26,208 nt of DNA from Neobacillus bataviensis (GCF_019969725.1 NZ_JAHXYW010000028.1:1-26208); one strand, 5' to 3'; positions 6,855-15,360 are shown, numbered from the stretch's first letter. The notes: a model not told the origin generated them from the letters alone. Numbers and translations: made by a program.

Positions 6855-7306
6855 TTGAAGGTGTAAAGGTAAAAAAATTGTTGAAGCATTGTGATGATCG
6901 TGGATTTTTTATGGAACTTGTGAGAGATGATGAATTCCTGCTTTCACGATTTGGGCAAGCGTCCATGTCAATGAGTTATCCCGGAGTAATTAAGGCTTTT
7001 CATTATCATGAAAAGCAAGATGATGTATGGTTCTTTCCATCAGGAAACGCTCAAGTTGTCCTTTACGATTTAAGAGAGAACTCCAAAACGAAAGGGCAGA
7101 CAGACGTTTATTATATGGGGGAAGATAATCCGATGGTGCTTGTCATTCCAACAGGCGTTGCCCATGGCTATCGTGTATTGGGGCAAAAACCCGCAACCAT
7201 CATTTATTTTACAACGGAATCCTATGATCCAAATCATCCAGATGAGAAAAGGATAGCATGGGATGATCCAATGATTGGTTTCAAATGGACAACGAAAAAT
7301 AGATAA
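6851..7306 (+). CDS. spsL: dTDP-4-dehydrorhamnose 3,5-epimerase-related protein
   Basis: 151-residue cupin of the RmlC type, which epimerises the 4-keto sugar at C3 and C5 before reduction by SpsK. The catalytic His is probably His51 in KAFHYHEKQDD. The beta-helix cupin core continues through VWFFPSGNAQVVLYDLR to VIPTGVAHGYRVL, with His105. At about 150 residues it is shorter than the classical 180-residue RmlC and matches the SpsL branch. Start chosen at 6851, with AAAAGGGAG upstream and the ATGA overlap with spsK; a frame extending back to 6806 has no ribosome binding site and overlaps spsK by 49 nt. Confidence 0.85.
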   Translation: MIEGVKVKKLLKHCDDRGFFMELVRDDEFLLSRFGQASMSMSYPGVIKAFHYHEKQDDVWFFPSGNAQVVLYDLRENSKTKGQTDVYYMGEDNPMVLVIPTGVAHGYRVLGQKPATIIYFTTESYDPNHPDEKRIAWDDPMIGFKWTTKNR

Positions 7307-9185
7307 ATCATTCGAAAGGTGGCCAGAGAATAAAGTGGAAAGGGGCTTCAATCGGGAAAAGGAACGCTCAGATATTATCGTTTGTATACACAATGCCTTA
7401 GAAGACGTAAAGGAATGCTTAGACTCTATCTTACAAAATACAAAGATTCCCTATTCTTTGATATTAGTAAATGATGGGAGTGGGGAAGAGACTACGAGAT
7501 TCTTAGAGAATTTTGCGGCCAGAGAAAATGTAATTTTAATCAATAATCAAACTGCAAAAGGTTATACATTTGCAGCAAATCAAGGATTACAAAGGTCAAC
7601 TAGCAGTTACGTAGTCCTGCTTAATAGTGATACAGAGGTAACGCCTCATTGGTTAGAAAGAATGATTTCCTGTGCAGAGATGGATAAGAAGATTGGAATT
7701 GTAGGTCCCTTATCCAATACGGCATCATGGCAGTCCATTCCTAAGTTGAGTGAAAATTTAGACTGGGCTGAAAACCGTCTACCTGAAGGAATGAACATAG
7801 CAGAGATGGGAAATATCGTTTTTGAACAATCCCTTAAATTTTATCCTAAAGTTCCCTTCATCAATGGCTTTTGCTTCCTAATTAAACGTTCAGTTATCGA
7901 AGATATTGGTTTTTTAGATGAGGAGAATTTTGGACCAGGATATGGGGAGGAAGATGATTATTGTATTCGTGCTAAAACGAACGGATGGGAACTGGCAGTG
8001 GCTGATGATGTCTATGTTTATCACAAACAATCGCTCAGCTATTCCCATGAAAGGAGAAAGCAACTGTCATTAAGAGCACGTAATAAACTTTGTAACAAGT
8101 ATGGTGAACCATTCTTGCTTGAAAATGTCCAGTTATGCGTTCATAATCCTTATTTAGCCTTGATTCGTTCCTGGTTTCAATTCATCTTAGATCAATATAC
8201 ATTTACAAAAGAGATCAAAGAAAAATGGAATGGAAAAAAAATTGTTTTTGTTGTTACAGAGGAAAGGGTAAATGAAAAATTAAGATTGATCATCCAGGAA
8301 GCGTCTGTCATGAGGAAAATGGGATTGGATGTAAAACTAATTACTTTAAACGAGAATAAAAAAGAAATCCAGGATTATTGTACTTCAATGAATACGGATC
8401 TTCCTGTATTCGATTCGGTCCAGGTGGAGGTTCAAGCTGTTTTAGCAGCATCAGCAGTCGGAATTGCAGCTTCATTAAAGGCACTAAAATGGCTTCATTC
8501 ATATCCAATAAAGGGTGCCTTCTATATTTTTGATTTTGAACCTTTAAACTACCCAAAAGGGTCGGCTGAGTATCAGGAGGTTATGAATGCTTACCGAAGT
8601 ACAGAAGCTGTTTTTTTAACAAAAAGCAGAATTATTCAAAAGTTAATCGCGGACTTTGCTGGAAAAACATCCTCACTCATTTCACCAAGTATCATACTTC
8701 CGAAACCAACTAGGCTTAACCATATTAATCGTCCGACTGCCTCTATAAATATCGCCATCACCACATCACCTACTGATCTTCTTACTAAAAAAGTAATCGT
8801 TGAAATTTCACAACTCTATAAGTCATTGCTTCAAATCGATTGGATTTTTATTGATGAAGAAACCCAATTTCCACTGGACAAAAAAATAGATCTATTAATT
8901 GATTTTTCATCATATCAGAACATTGGGTTAATTGCTATGGAAGCGATGTTAAACGGCACGGCTGTCATTCTTCCGAAAAATGGGATTGGAAAGGAATTTG
9001 TTAAGCATAAAAAAAATGGTTGGCTTGTTGATATCCGGTCGTACCGTGAATGCTATTTTGCTGTGAATGAATTAATAAAAGATTTAGCAACGAGGAAAGG
9101 GATACAAGAAAGGGCACAGGTACAAGTATATTCGTTTTCACCTGAATATGCTGTGTCAGAAATTTTAAAGGCGGTTTTAATATGA
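7275..9185 (+). CDS. Two-domain glycosyltransferase: GT2 plus WsaF-like rhamnosyltransferase module
   Basis: 636 residues, cytosolic, no membrane segment seen. Residues about 32-270 form a GT-A (family GT2) domain: DIIVCIHNALEDVKECLDS, VNDGS at 65-69, the metal-binding LNSDTEV around 117-122, and GPGYGEEDDYC at 220-230 near the catalytic base. Residues about 320-636 form a GT-B-like domain whose YIFDFEPLNYPKGS (417-430) recalls the D-x-EP-x-x-YP-G signature of WsaF-type rhamnosyltransferases, followed by GLIAMEAMLNGTAVILPK. Two enzymes in one chain could add two sugars in turn. A TTG at 7275 overlaps spsL by 32 nt; a GTG at 7335 with AAAGGTGG upstream is an alternative and equally plausible start. 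The gene overlaps the next one by ATGA. Acceptor and linkage cannot be read from the sequence. Confidence 0.85.
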   Translation: MVSNGQRKIDKSFERWPENKVERGFNREKERSDIIVCIHNALEDVKECLDSILQNTKIPYSLILVNDGSGEETTRFLENFAARENVILINNQTAKGYTFAANQGLQRSTSSYVVLLNSDTEVTPHWLERMISCAEMDKKIGIVGPLSNTASWQSIPKLSENLDWAENRLPEGMNIAEMGNIVFEQSLKFYPKVPFINGFCFLIKRSVIEDIGFLDEENFGPGYGEEDDYCIRAKTNGWELAVADDVYVYHKQSLSYSHERRKQLSLRARNKLCNKYGEPFLLENVQLCVHNPYLALIRSWFQFILDQYTFTKEIKEKWNGKKIVFVVTEERVNEKLRLIIQEASVMRKMGLDVKLITLNENKKEIQDYCTSMNTDLPVFDSVQVEVQAVLAASAVGIAASLKALKWLHSYPIKGAFYIFDFEPLNYPKGSAEYQEVMNAYRSTEAVFLTKSRIIQKLIADFAGKTSSLISPSIILPKPTRLNHINRPTASINIAITTSPTDLLTKKVIVEISQLYKSLLQIDWIFIDEETQFPLDKKIDLLIDFSSYQNIGLIAMEAMLNGTAVILPKNGIGKEFVKHKKNGWLVDIRSYRECYFAVNELIKDLATRKGIQERAQVQVYSFSPEYAVSEILKAVLI

Positions 9186-10240
9186 ACATAACCTTCATTC
9201 TTCCATGTTACCCGCACCGACCAGTAGGTGGTTTTCGTATCGTATATGAATATGCAAATGAACTAGTTAAACGCGGTCATCATCTCACCATTATTCACCC
9301 CGCATTTGTTGTTCATCCGGCCTATGGGAATGAGGCTGTGAATGAAGACAGTCCATTGCCTGTCCCGCCGGTTATTAATTGGCAAAATATTGATCAGAGA
9401 ATTGAAATGAAATTTGTCCCTTATTTAGGTGAAGAATTCATTCCAGATGCTGATGCTATTATTGCAACAGCATGGTACACAGCAGATTATGTGAATCAAT
9501 ATTCAGATACAAAGGGAGTCAAATTTTATCTTATCCAGAGTCATGAAATATGGGATGGCCCGGAGGAATTAGTCAATCGAACCTGGCATTATCCGATGCA
9601 TAAAATTGTTGTTTCGAAGTGGTTGCTAAATATAGGTGAAAAAATGAAAGCAGATAGTATAATCTATATTCCAAATGCCATCGACCATGGAAAATTTCAT
9701 GTTACGGTACCAATTGAACAACGTCCGAAAAAGGTTGCCATGTTATTTTCAAATCAGGAAATTAAGGGGGCTAGCGATGGGCTCAAAGCAATAGTATTGG
9801 CGAAAAAGGAAATCCCTGAATTAGAGGTTGTTTGTTTTGGAGTATCAAGAAGAAATAAGATCATTCCTAAAGGGATCAAATATATTCGTAATCCCTCGCA
9901 AAAACAATTGGTTGAAGAAATATACAATGGCTGCTCTATTTATCTATGTCCAAGCTGGATTGAGGGCTGGGGGCTGCCATCTACAGAAGCTATGGCCTGT
10001 GGATGTGCATTAATCTCTACGAAAAATGGCGGGGTTGAGGATTTTACCGAGCATAATAAGTCTGCATTGCTCTCACCTCCCAAGGATCCAAGGAAGCTGG
10101 CAGACCATATTATTCGCTTAGCTAATGATGACCAACTAAGAATTCAAATGGCGAAAAATGGTTTGGAGACCCTTAGACAATTTAACTATAAACATTCTAC
10201 TGATTTGTTTGAGGACTATCTTCTTTCAAAGGTTAAATAA
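9182..10240 (+). CDS. GT4 family glycosyltransferase
   Basis: 352-residue GT-B enzyme. The N-terminal domain starts with ITFILPCYPHRPVGGFRIVYEYA, the glycine-rich acceptor-side loop. The C-terminal domain carries the GT4 signature EGWGLPSTEAMACG at 261-274, in which the Glu of an E-x7-E pattern contacts the nucleotide sugar, then STKNGGVEDF. The middle part (QSHEIWDGPEE, VVSKWL, YIPNAID at 162-168) is typical for rhamnosyl- and mannosyltransferases of this family. It begins at the ATGA overlap with the preceding transferase and lies 20 nt before the sulfotransferase. dTDP-rhamnose made by the upstream genes is the likely donor, by context only. Confidence 0.87.
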   Translation: MNITFILPCYPHRPVGGFRIVYEYANELVKRGHHLTIIHPAFVVHPAYGNEAVNEDSPLPVPPVINWQNIDQRIEMKFVPYLGEEFIPDADAIIATAWYTADYVNQYSDTKGVKFYLIQSHEIWDGPEELVNRTWHYPMHKIVVSKWLLNIGEKMKADSIIYIPNAIDHGKFHVTVPIEQRPKKVAMLFSNQEIKGASDGLKAIVLAKKEIPELEVVCFGVSRRNKIIPKGIKYIRNPSQKQLVEEIYNGCSIYLCPSWIEGWGLPSTEAMACGCALISTKNGGVEDFTEHNKSALLSPPKDPRKLADHIIRLANDDQLRIQMAKNGLETLRQFNYKHSTDLFEDYLLSKVK

Positions 10241-10260
10241 AGAAAAAGGATGTGTAAAGG

Positions 10261-10929
10261 TTGGAGAATGAACAAATTATTTTTATGCATATTCCTAAAA
10301 CAGCAGGGAGGACATTGAGAAGTATTATAGAAAGGAATTATCCTAAAGAGGAAATTATTCGAACATACTCTGATGAACAGATTGAAGCATTTAAATCACT
10401 TCCAGATGAAGAAAAAAATAAATTCAAATTTATCGTTGGACACAATTACTTTGGAATGCATGAATTTTTAAACGGCCCATTTAGTTATATCACCATGCTT
10501 AGAGACCCTGTTGAGCGGGTACTCTCTCTGTACTTTTTTATTTTAAGAGAACCAGGAACACCGATGTACAAAAAATATCATAAAAAGGGATTTGAATACT
10601 TTCTTGAGGAAGAACCACAAACGATCAACTGGCAAACCCGCTTTGCTTCCGGTGGAGACCTGGATCTGGAAAAAGCCAAAGCAAATCTAAAAAACTACTT
10701 CTCAGTCGTGGGTATCAGTGAGCGCTTTGATGAATCATTAGCCTTAATTGAAAAAACATGTACCTTAAATAATCTTAAATACAGGAATGTAAACGTTACA
10801 CCCAACAGACCAAAAAGGGAAGAGCTTTCTCCACATATCATAAAAAAAATTGAAGAGAATGTTAATCTAGATTTGGAACTATATGAGTATGCTCAGAAAT
10901 TATTCGAAGAAAAATTGAATCAAAATTAA
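10261..10929 (+). CDS. PAPS-dependent sulfotransferase family protein
   Basis: 222 residues, soluble. The 5'-phosphosulfate loop is HIPKTAGRTLRSII at residues 10-23. The 3'-phosphate-binding strand and helix are MLRDPVERVLSLYFF at 79-93 (Arg81 and Ser89). This is the pattern of the sulfotransferase family 2 group (polysaccharide 2-O-type sulfotransferases). It should transfer sulfate from PAPS to a sugar hydroxyl. The start is TTG at 10261 with AAAGGATG upstream; no ATG is available before the P-loop. Last gene of the rhamnose/glycosyltransferase operon, followed by a strong terminator. The PAPS-making genes cysC and sat lie directly beyond it on the other strand, which strongly supports the assignment. 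Confidence 0.85.
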   Translation: MENEQIIFMHIPKTAGRTLRSIIERNYPKEEIIRTYSDEQIEAFKSLPDEEKNKFKFIVGHNYFGMHEFLNGPFSYITMLRDPVERVLSLYFFILREPGTPMYKKYHKKGFEYFLEEEPQTINWQTRFASGGDLDLEKAKANLKNYFSVVGISERFDESLALIEKTCTLNNLKYRNVNVTPNRPKREELSPHIIKKIEENVNLDLELYEYAQKLFEEKLNQN

Positions 10930-11012
10930 TATTTTTTCGGTAATTAGGTTTCCTGTTTGTTGTTTCAGTCTGTTATATGATGAGCAGGAATAGGAAAATG
11001 TTGAATATATAT

Positions 11013-11053
11013 AAAAGTGTGTCACAAAAGTATATTTTGGGGCACACTTTTTT
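11013..11053 (+). terminator. Terminator of the sps/sulfotransferase operon
   Basis: AAAAGTGTG pairs with CACACTTTT and the stem continues inward through C-G and A-T pairs to a GTATA loop; TTTTTT follows. It lies 83 nt after the sulfotransferase stop and closes the rightward operon. Confidence 0.85.
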
Positions 11054-11117
11054 CTTGTGAAAAATAAAAAAATCTTCCTCTTTGGTATAATTAAATCAAC
11101 ACAAATAAAAAACTGAC

Positions 11118-11180
11118 AAAAAAAGAAAGGATGGTCTTAAAAAGGCCGTTAATTGCGACCTTTTGAGACAGTCTCCTTTC
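11118..11180 (-). terminator. Terminator of the cysC-sat operon
   Basis: On the minus strand GAAAGGA and GAGACTGTCTCAAAAGG-type arms pair across a short loop: + strand GAAAGGA at 11125-11131 with TCCTTTC at 11174-11180, and GTCTTAAAAAGG with CCTTTTGAGAC. Then comes CTTTTTTT in the direction of transcription. It begins 3 nt after the sat stop codon. Confidence 0.8.
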
Positions 11181-11182
11181 CG

Positions 11183-12322
11183 TTAGGACTCTTTTAACCC
11201 TTCTATTAAAACCTTAATTACTTCTGAACGGCTAAACTCCGGAGGTGGAGAAATACCGTTACGTAACATTTCTCTTACCTTTGTTCCAGATAATAGAAGG
11301 TGATTCTCTTTAGAATGTGGGCATGTCTTACTTGAAGCCATGTTTTTACATTTCGTGCAATAAAAGCAGTGTTCAAATGGTAGGATTGTTATGCCAAGTT
11401 CATCTAAACTGAAATTTGAAAAGATTTTTTGGGAATCATACGTCCCGTAATAATTTCCAACCCCTGCATGATCCCGTCCAACAATAAAATGTGTGCAGCC
11501 ATAATTTTTCCGTACGAGTGCATGGAAAATCGCCTCTCTAGGTCCGGCATATCTCATGGCTGCAGGAAATACAGCTAAATATACCTTGCTTAATGGATAG
11601 TAATTTTCTAATAATACCTCATAACTTTTCACCCGGATTGAAGCCGGTATATCATCATATTTGGTTTCTCCAACTAAAGGATTTAAAAATAAACCATCTA
11701 CAATTTCAAGTGCTGTTTTTTGAATATATTCATGGGCTCTATGGACGGGGTTTCGGGTTTGAAAACCAACAATCGTCTTCCAATTTCTTTTTTTAAATTC
11801 TAATCTTGTTTCAAAGGGGGATTTGTATAATTGGGGAAAATTCCCTCCCTTAGGTGGAATTTTTATTAATTGAATCGGTCCAGCTAAATAGACATTAGGC
11901 CGGCTAAAAAGTTTTTTGACGCCAGGATGCAAAGGATCTGTTGTTTGGAATACCTTTTTTGCTTCTTCCATTTTATTTGGTACATATATTTCGCAAAGCT
12001 CTAATACACCATAAACGACTTTATTATAGGTTAACTTTATTTTTTCTCCAGCTTTTAAGTTAGCTGCTTCGTCTTCTGTGACTGGGAGTGTGACCGGAAT
12101 ACTCCAAATTAAATCATTTTTTAACCTCATTCTCGAAAGGACCGATTCATAGTCTTCTTTGACCAGAAACCCCGTTAAAGGGCTGTATGCCCCGTTTGAG
12201 ATTAATTCCATGTCAGATAAGGCCATTGAATCTATTTCAATTTCCGCTGAAATGGGAGTTAAATCATAATCAATATTGATTCGATTGATTAATTTTCCGC
12301 CATGAGGAATACTTAATGCCAA
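11183..12322 (-). CDS. sat: ATP sulfurylase (sulfate adenylyltransferase)
   Basis: About 379 residues; joins sulfate and ATP to adenosine 5'-phosphosulfate (APS), which CysC phosphorylates to PAPS. The catalytic [12 protein letters not shown] (HxxH, about residues 188-199) and [17 protein letters not shown] (about 282-298) are intact. A zinc-binding set, [18 protein letters not shown], is at about 319-336, as in Bacillus Sat proteins. The start is probably the TTG at 12322 (MALSIPHGG), 8 nt after AAGGAG. A GTG at 12331 overlaps the cysC stop as GTGA but sits on the ribosome binding site. The operon has no cysH or cysP neighbour, unlike the assimilatory operon of B. subtilis, which points to sulfation rather than cysteine synthesis. 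All key residues are present. Confidence 0.92.
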   Translation of the reverse strand: MALSIPHGGKLINRINIDYDLTPISAEIEIDSMALSDMELISNGAYSPLTGFLVKEDYESVLSRMRLKNDLIWSIPVTLPVTEDEAANLKAGEKIKLTYNKVVYGVLELCEIYVPNKMEEAKKVFQTTDPLHPGVKKLFSRPNVYLAGPIQLIKIPPKGGNFPQLYKSPFETRLEFKKRNWKTIVGFQTRNPVHRAHEYIQKTALEIVDGLFLNPLVGETKYDDIPASIRVKSYEVLLENYYPLSKVYLAVFPAAMRYAGPREAIFHALVRKNYGCTHFIVGRDHAGVGNYYGTYDSQKIFSNFSLDELGITILPFEHCFYCTKCKNMASSKTCPHSKENHLLLSGTKVREMLRNGISPPPEFSRSEVIKVLIEGLKES

Positions 12323-12327
12323 AATGT

Positions 12328-12861
12328 TCACTCCTTCACTTGGATGATTTTTATTTTATCAAAAAGATAACTGCTTATTGTTTTTACACATTCTTCAATA
12401 GAAAGTTCAGTTGTGTCGAGGATGATCTCGGGGTTTTGGGGTTCTTCATAAGGTTGGTCGACACCTGTAAAATGGGCAATTTTACCATCCCTAACTTTTT
12501 TATAAAGTCCTTTTGGATCGCGCTTTTCACATTCTTCAATTGGACATTTTATATATACTTCTATAAATTCTCCCTGATTAAAGATTGATCTTGCACGTTC
12601 ACGTTCACTTGCAAAAGGAGAAATTATGGCAGCGAGAACAATAATACCGGCATCAACAAGGAGGCTCCCGATTTCGGCTGTCCTTCGGACATTTTCTTTT
12701 CTATCTTCTTGTGTAAAAGTGAGATCCTTATTGATGCCATGCCGTAGATTATCTCCATCTAGTAAATACACACTAATCCCTTTTTTAAATAATTCAATTT
12801 GAAGTACATTTGCAATGGTTGATTTTCCCGATCCAGAAAGACCTGTAAACCAAATCATCAT
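12328..12861 (-). CDS. cysC: APS kinase, with N-terminal coding region lacking a normal start
   Basis: Phosphorylates APS to PAPS. The frame from ATG 12861 gives 177 residues with the P-loop GLSGSGKS (7-14), [51 protein letters not shown] and [12 protein letters not shown], all as expected for CysC. Known CysC proteins carry about 25 more residues before the P-loop, and those are encoded upstream in the same frame (12862 to about 12940: VVWHESVIKKEDRQYLHGHNS). That stretch has no ATG, GTG or TTG start. An AAAGGAG at 12962-12968 is followed by an ATG in another frame that stops after four codons, and by an in-frame CTG 9 nt downstream. Either a rare start (CTG/ATC) is used, or one base has shifted the original start out of frame, or translation begins at 12861 without a ribosome binding site. 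A truncated enzyme keeps all catalytic motifs. Confidence 0.88.
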   Translation of the reverse strand: MMIWFTGLSGSGKSTIANVLQIELFKKGISVYLLDGDNLRHGINKDLTFTQEDRKENVRRTAEIGSLLVDAGIIVLAAIISPFASERERARSIFNQGEFIEVYIKCPIEECEKRDPKGLYKKVRDGKIAHFTGVDQPYEEPQNPEIILDTTELSIEECVKTISSYLFDKIKIIQVKE

Positions 12862-13064
12862 ACTGTTATGCCCGTGTAAATATTGTCTATCTTCTTTTTT
12901 TATGACCGATTCATGCCAAACAACATGATTATCGGGATCTCCTTTATGCAGGATCCATTTCTCCTTTCAAGTACGCCTAAGACCATTTTAAATATGGCCA
13001 TTGAATCAAAATTTATAAAATTCACTCCTGAAATAAACAGACACCTTAAAACTTCGTTATAAAA

Positions 13065-14032
13065 TCAAGTATTTATTTGATTAAGGATAAATTGAAGCCT
13101 ATGGGAAAGTGTGTGGTTGTTCAATACCCGTTCATAAGCATTTTTAATATAATTAGTTCTTCCTTTTTCATCATTTACAAAATCATTGAGGAGATGAATG
13201 CATTCATCCTTATTGTAAAAAGGGATGATTTCGTTATAAATGTTGAAATGTTTTTCTAAATCAGGTTTATGGGAGATCAGTTGAAATCCACCACAAGCCC
13301 CAATATCAAATGTACGATTATTAATACTTTTATTTTCAATTCCAAGGGTGTTTTTATTTTTAAAAAAGTTATAAGTACGGTGAGGATTTAGGATAATTTT
13401 AGAAATACAAAATAGTTCTCTTACATAGGCCGGTTCTATCCATTTATTAATTATTTTCAACCTATTGAAATAGTTTTTACTCCGTATATATCTCTGCCAT
13501 AAAGGACCAACGAGGATGATCTTGTGAGATGTATGTTTGAGAATATAATTGATTAATTCAATTCTATCTGGGTAAGGGTAGCCAACAAGACATACGTCGA
13601 ATGAATCAATGCTTTGAGTACTGGTAGGATAATATATAGAAGGATCTGTTCCTAAAGGAAGATGGTAAATATTCTTATCTGAAAATGTTTTTCTATAAAA
13701 CTCAAAAGCACCAAAATCTATCGTGAATATAAAATCATAATCATTAAGTAGTTCTATCGAATGATCAATATAAAATGGGTCTTCAGTTAACCAAATACAA
13801 AGAACTGAATCTTTTTTTTTAAAATCTCAATTAATTTTCTATCCGTTTTATATCCAACCATCGTCAAAATTAGATTTGGATTAAACTCGTTGATTAATTC
13901 AATTGTTTCTGGAGTATAATCTGGAGGAACTTTTATAAAGGCATTGTTTAAGAGTAAAAATGTTTCCTCAATGGATTTTTCCAAATAAGGGTAAATTCCT
14001 AAACAACCTGATGAAATCAGTAAGATTTTCAT
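13065..14032 (-). pseudogene. CgeB-like glycosyltransferase, frameshifted at an A9 tract
   Basis: Two overlapping frames join into one protein of about 322 residues, the length of B. subtilis CgeB, a spore maturation/crust glycosyltransferase. The N-terminal frame (14032 to about 13790) reads MKILLISSGCLGIYPYLEKS and LINEFNPNLILTMVGYKT. The second frame, open from about 13820 to 13065, continues with VLCIWLTEDPFYIDHSIELL, HLPLGTDPSIYYP, FDVCLVGYPYPDRIELI, IILNPHRTYNFF, NNRTFDIGACGGFQL and a C-terminal FILNQINT. The junction is a run of nine A (minus strand) where ten would keep the frame. Everything else is undamaged, so the shift is recent, a sequencing error, or corrected by slippage. Ribosome binding site AGAGGAG precedes the ATG. 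It lies upstream of cysC and sat in the same direction. Confidence 0.75.
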
Positions 14033-14112
14033 AGTGTTGGACTCCTCTATAATTCTTATAGAAAAAGGGAAAAATATTACCTAAATTGAATAATATTTTT
14101 CCTTTATGTTTA

Positions 14113-14334
14113 CTACGGTAGAAGTACTGAAAAGGACTCTATGCTAGTACAACGTATTACTGTTAATTGACTTTCTGTAAATGGTGAGACCGATGGAGGT
14201 TCGATTATTTTAACCAAGCATTTAGATGTTACCCTTTCTAATTCACCTTCGATGACATCCCCGGATACTGTTCGTATAGTAACGTTTTGGCCTGTAAAAT
14301 CTCTTAGTCTTTTACATAATCTTTCATTACACAA
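14113..14334 (-). CDS. Small Sm-like (DUF2642-type) protein, probable spore component
   Basis: 73 residues from a TTG start at 14334, preceded by AGGGGTG with 6-nt spacing; a longer frame from GTG 14379 lacks a good site. After a short CNERLCKRLRDF helix comes a five-strand pattern: GQNVTIRTVSGDVIEGELE, VTSKCLVKII, then SQLTVIRCTSIESFSVLL. This is the small beta-barrel layout of DUF2642 proteins, which occur repeatedly near spore coat and crust genes in Bacillaceae. It is the first gene of the leftward set that continues with the CgeB-like transferase, cysC and sat; the gap to the next gene is 80 nt. Family assignment is by pattern, and the role is inferred from context. Confidence 0.6.
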   Translation of the reverse strand: MCNERLCKRLRDFTGQNVTIRTVSGDVIEGELERVTSKCLVKIIEPPSVSPFTESQLTVIRCTSIESFSVLLP

Positions 14335-14550
14335 TTTTTTCACCCCTATAAAGACTTCATACCTTGCCAATATATTCACATAGTCTTATTTTGGATAGGG
14401 CTAATACATAAAAAGGAAAAAGAAGTTCAATTTTTTATAAAACCAACACATAAAATACAAAAATGTTTCCAATCTGCTTATGTAATTCCATTAAAGCACC
14501 CTTGCTAAATAGCCAACCATCCTTGCTTGTAAGTAAGCTTCGAATGATGT

Positions 14551-14590
14551 ATTAAGCTTTCGTTCCCGTTAGCGTAGTTACACTACAAAG
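14551..14590 (-). repeat. Diverged copy of dispersed repeat, inverted (R3)
   Basis: On the minus strand it reads AACTACGCTAACGGGAACGA, sharing GCTAACGGG with the right block of R1/R5. It is weak because only about 10 nt are shared. The stretch 14400-14550 shows no gene. Confidence 0.3.
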
Positions 14591-14594
14591 TATG

Positions 14595-14880
14595 TTAACA
14601 CCTTACATTTTTGCGTTTGAAACCAAGCTGCCCTCTATCTATATCCTTTTGAATATTTTCTGAAGCAATCAGGATACTGCTTTTTTTCTTGCCCCGCCTA
14701 ACTTCGACTGGGCCTATTGCCTTTGCGGTTTCAATCGCCTTATCATGGAGCTGCTAATATGAAATCCCGACTGTGTAAATAAAATTATTCATAGCGTATT
14801 TCGTTCGATCTGGAGAATTGTGAATCGTATTTTCCACTTGATCAACATACTGGCAATCTTGCTTGCGCAAAATCGGTTTC
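14595..14880 (-). pseudogene. DNA alkylation repair (AlkD-like) protein, C-terminal fragment
   Basis: The minus-strand frame reads WQKPILRKQDCQYVDQVENT, NSPDRTKYAMNNFIYTVG, a TAG, then LHDKAIETAKAIGPVEVRRG and SSILIASENIQKD, ending KRKNVRC-stop. This matches the end of HEAT-repeat DNA alkylation repair enzymes: NSPxRxRYAMN, AKAIGxVEV, a lysine-rich KRKxxKC tail. These remove alkylated bases. The first two thirds are missing (a TAA lies just upstream of the fragment), and one CAG has become TAG, so it is dead. Confidence 0.65.
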
Positions 14881-15179
14881 TGCCAAAGTTACTGCAACCA
14901 CAGAAAGCACGTTACAACAAATGAAAAGTGCAGAACAAGGTTATACTGTTCACATAAGACAATTTTCTAATCAACTTCAATAAATTGCACAGCATGAAGC
15001 TTCAGCTGTTCAGCGAATTCAACAACTTAGCCAATTATGTACCCAATGAAGCCAAGAAGTTCAACGTGTGTCTCAATTAGGGACTCCGCCCTAACCTTGG
15101 CAACCTCAAGTAGTAGGAGTTCATCAACCATTTATACAACCCGTAACTTCTTATTCACCAATAGATTCACAGCATTAAG
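14870..15179 (+). pseudogene. Gln-rich hypothetical gene with several nonsense codons
   Basis: One frame runs for about 100 codons without indels but with internal TAA, TGA and TAA codons. It gives VTATTESTLQQMKSAEQGYT, IRQFSNQLQ-stop, IAQHEASAVQRIQQLSQ, SQEVQRVSQLGTPP-stop and PWQPQVVGVHQPFIQP. The stops lie at positions where Gln would fit, as expected for C-to-T changes in CAA. The N-terminal part has a heptad-like Gln/Leu coiled-coil character and the C-terminal part is Pro/Gln-rich. No family recognised. It is followed by a terminator at 15241, so it was once a gene on this strand. Confidence 0.5.
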
Positions 15180-15240
15180 AATGTCTTGCTTCCCGTTATC
15201 CAACTAAAAAACGCCTTTAAGTTAAACAGACTATAATTAG

Positions 15241-15286
15241 AAGAGGATAATATGTTCAATATGGGAGCATATATCCTCTTTTTTTT
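15241..15286 (+). terminator. Intrinsic terminator
   Basis: AAGAGGAT pairs with ATCCTCTT and, after a one-base bulge, ATATG with CATAT; eight T follow. It lies about 60 nt after the end of the Gln-rich pseudogene. Confidence 0.85.
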
Positions 15287-15360
15287 ACATAATAGAATGG
15301 ATAATCAGACATTTGAACTAGAGTCTAATATGGATATAATGTTTAGGAATATCTGTTTAT

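Noticed and set aside
7070..7393. 107-codon frame antisense to spsL
   Set aside because: Lies entirely opposite well-supported genes and lacks a start signal.
12940..13050. 40-codon frame (GTG, NFINFDSMAIFKM...) between the CgeB-like gene and cysC
   Set aside because: The AGGAG overlaps its start codon and the frame overlaps the conserved N-terminal coding region of cysC, so it is not supported as a gene.
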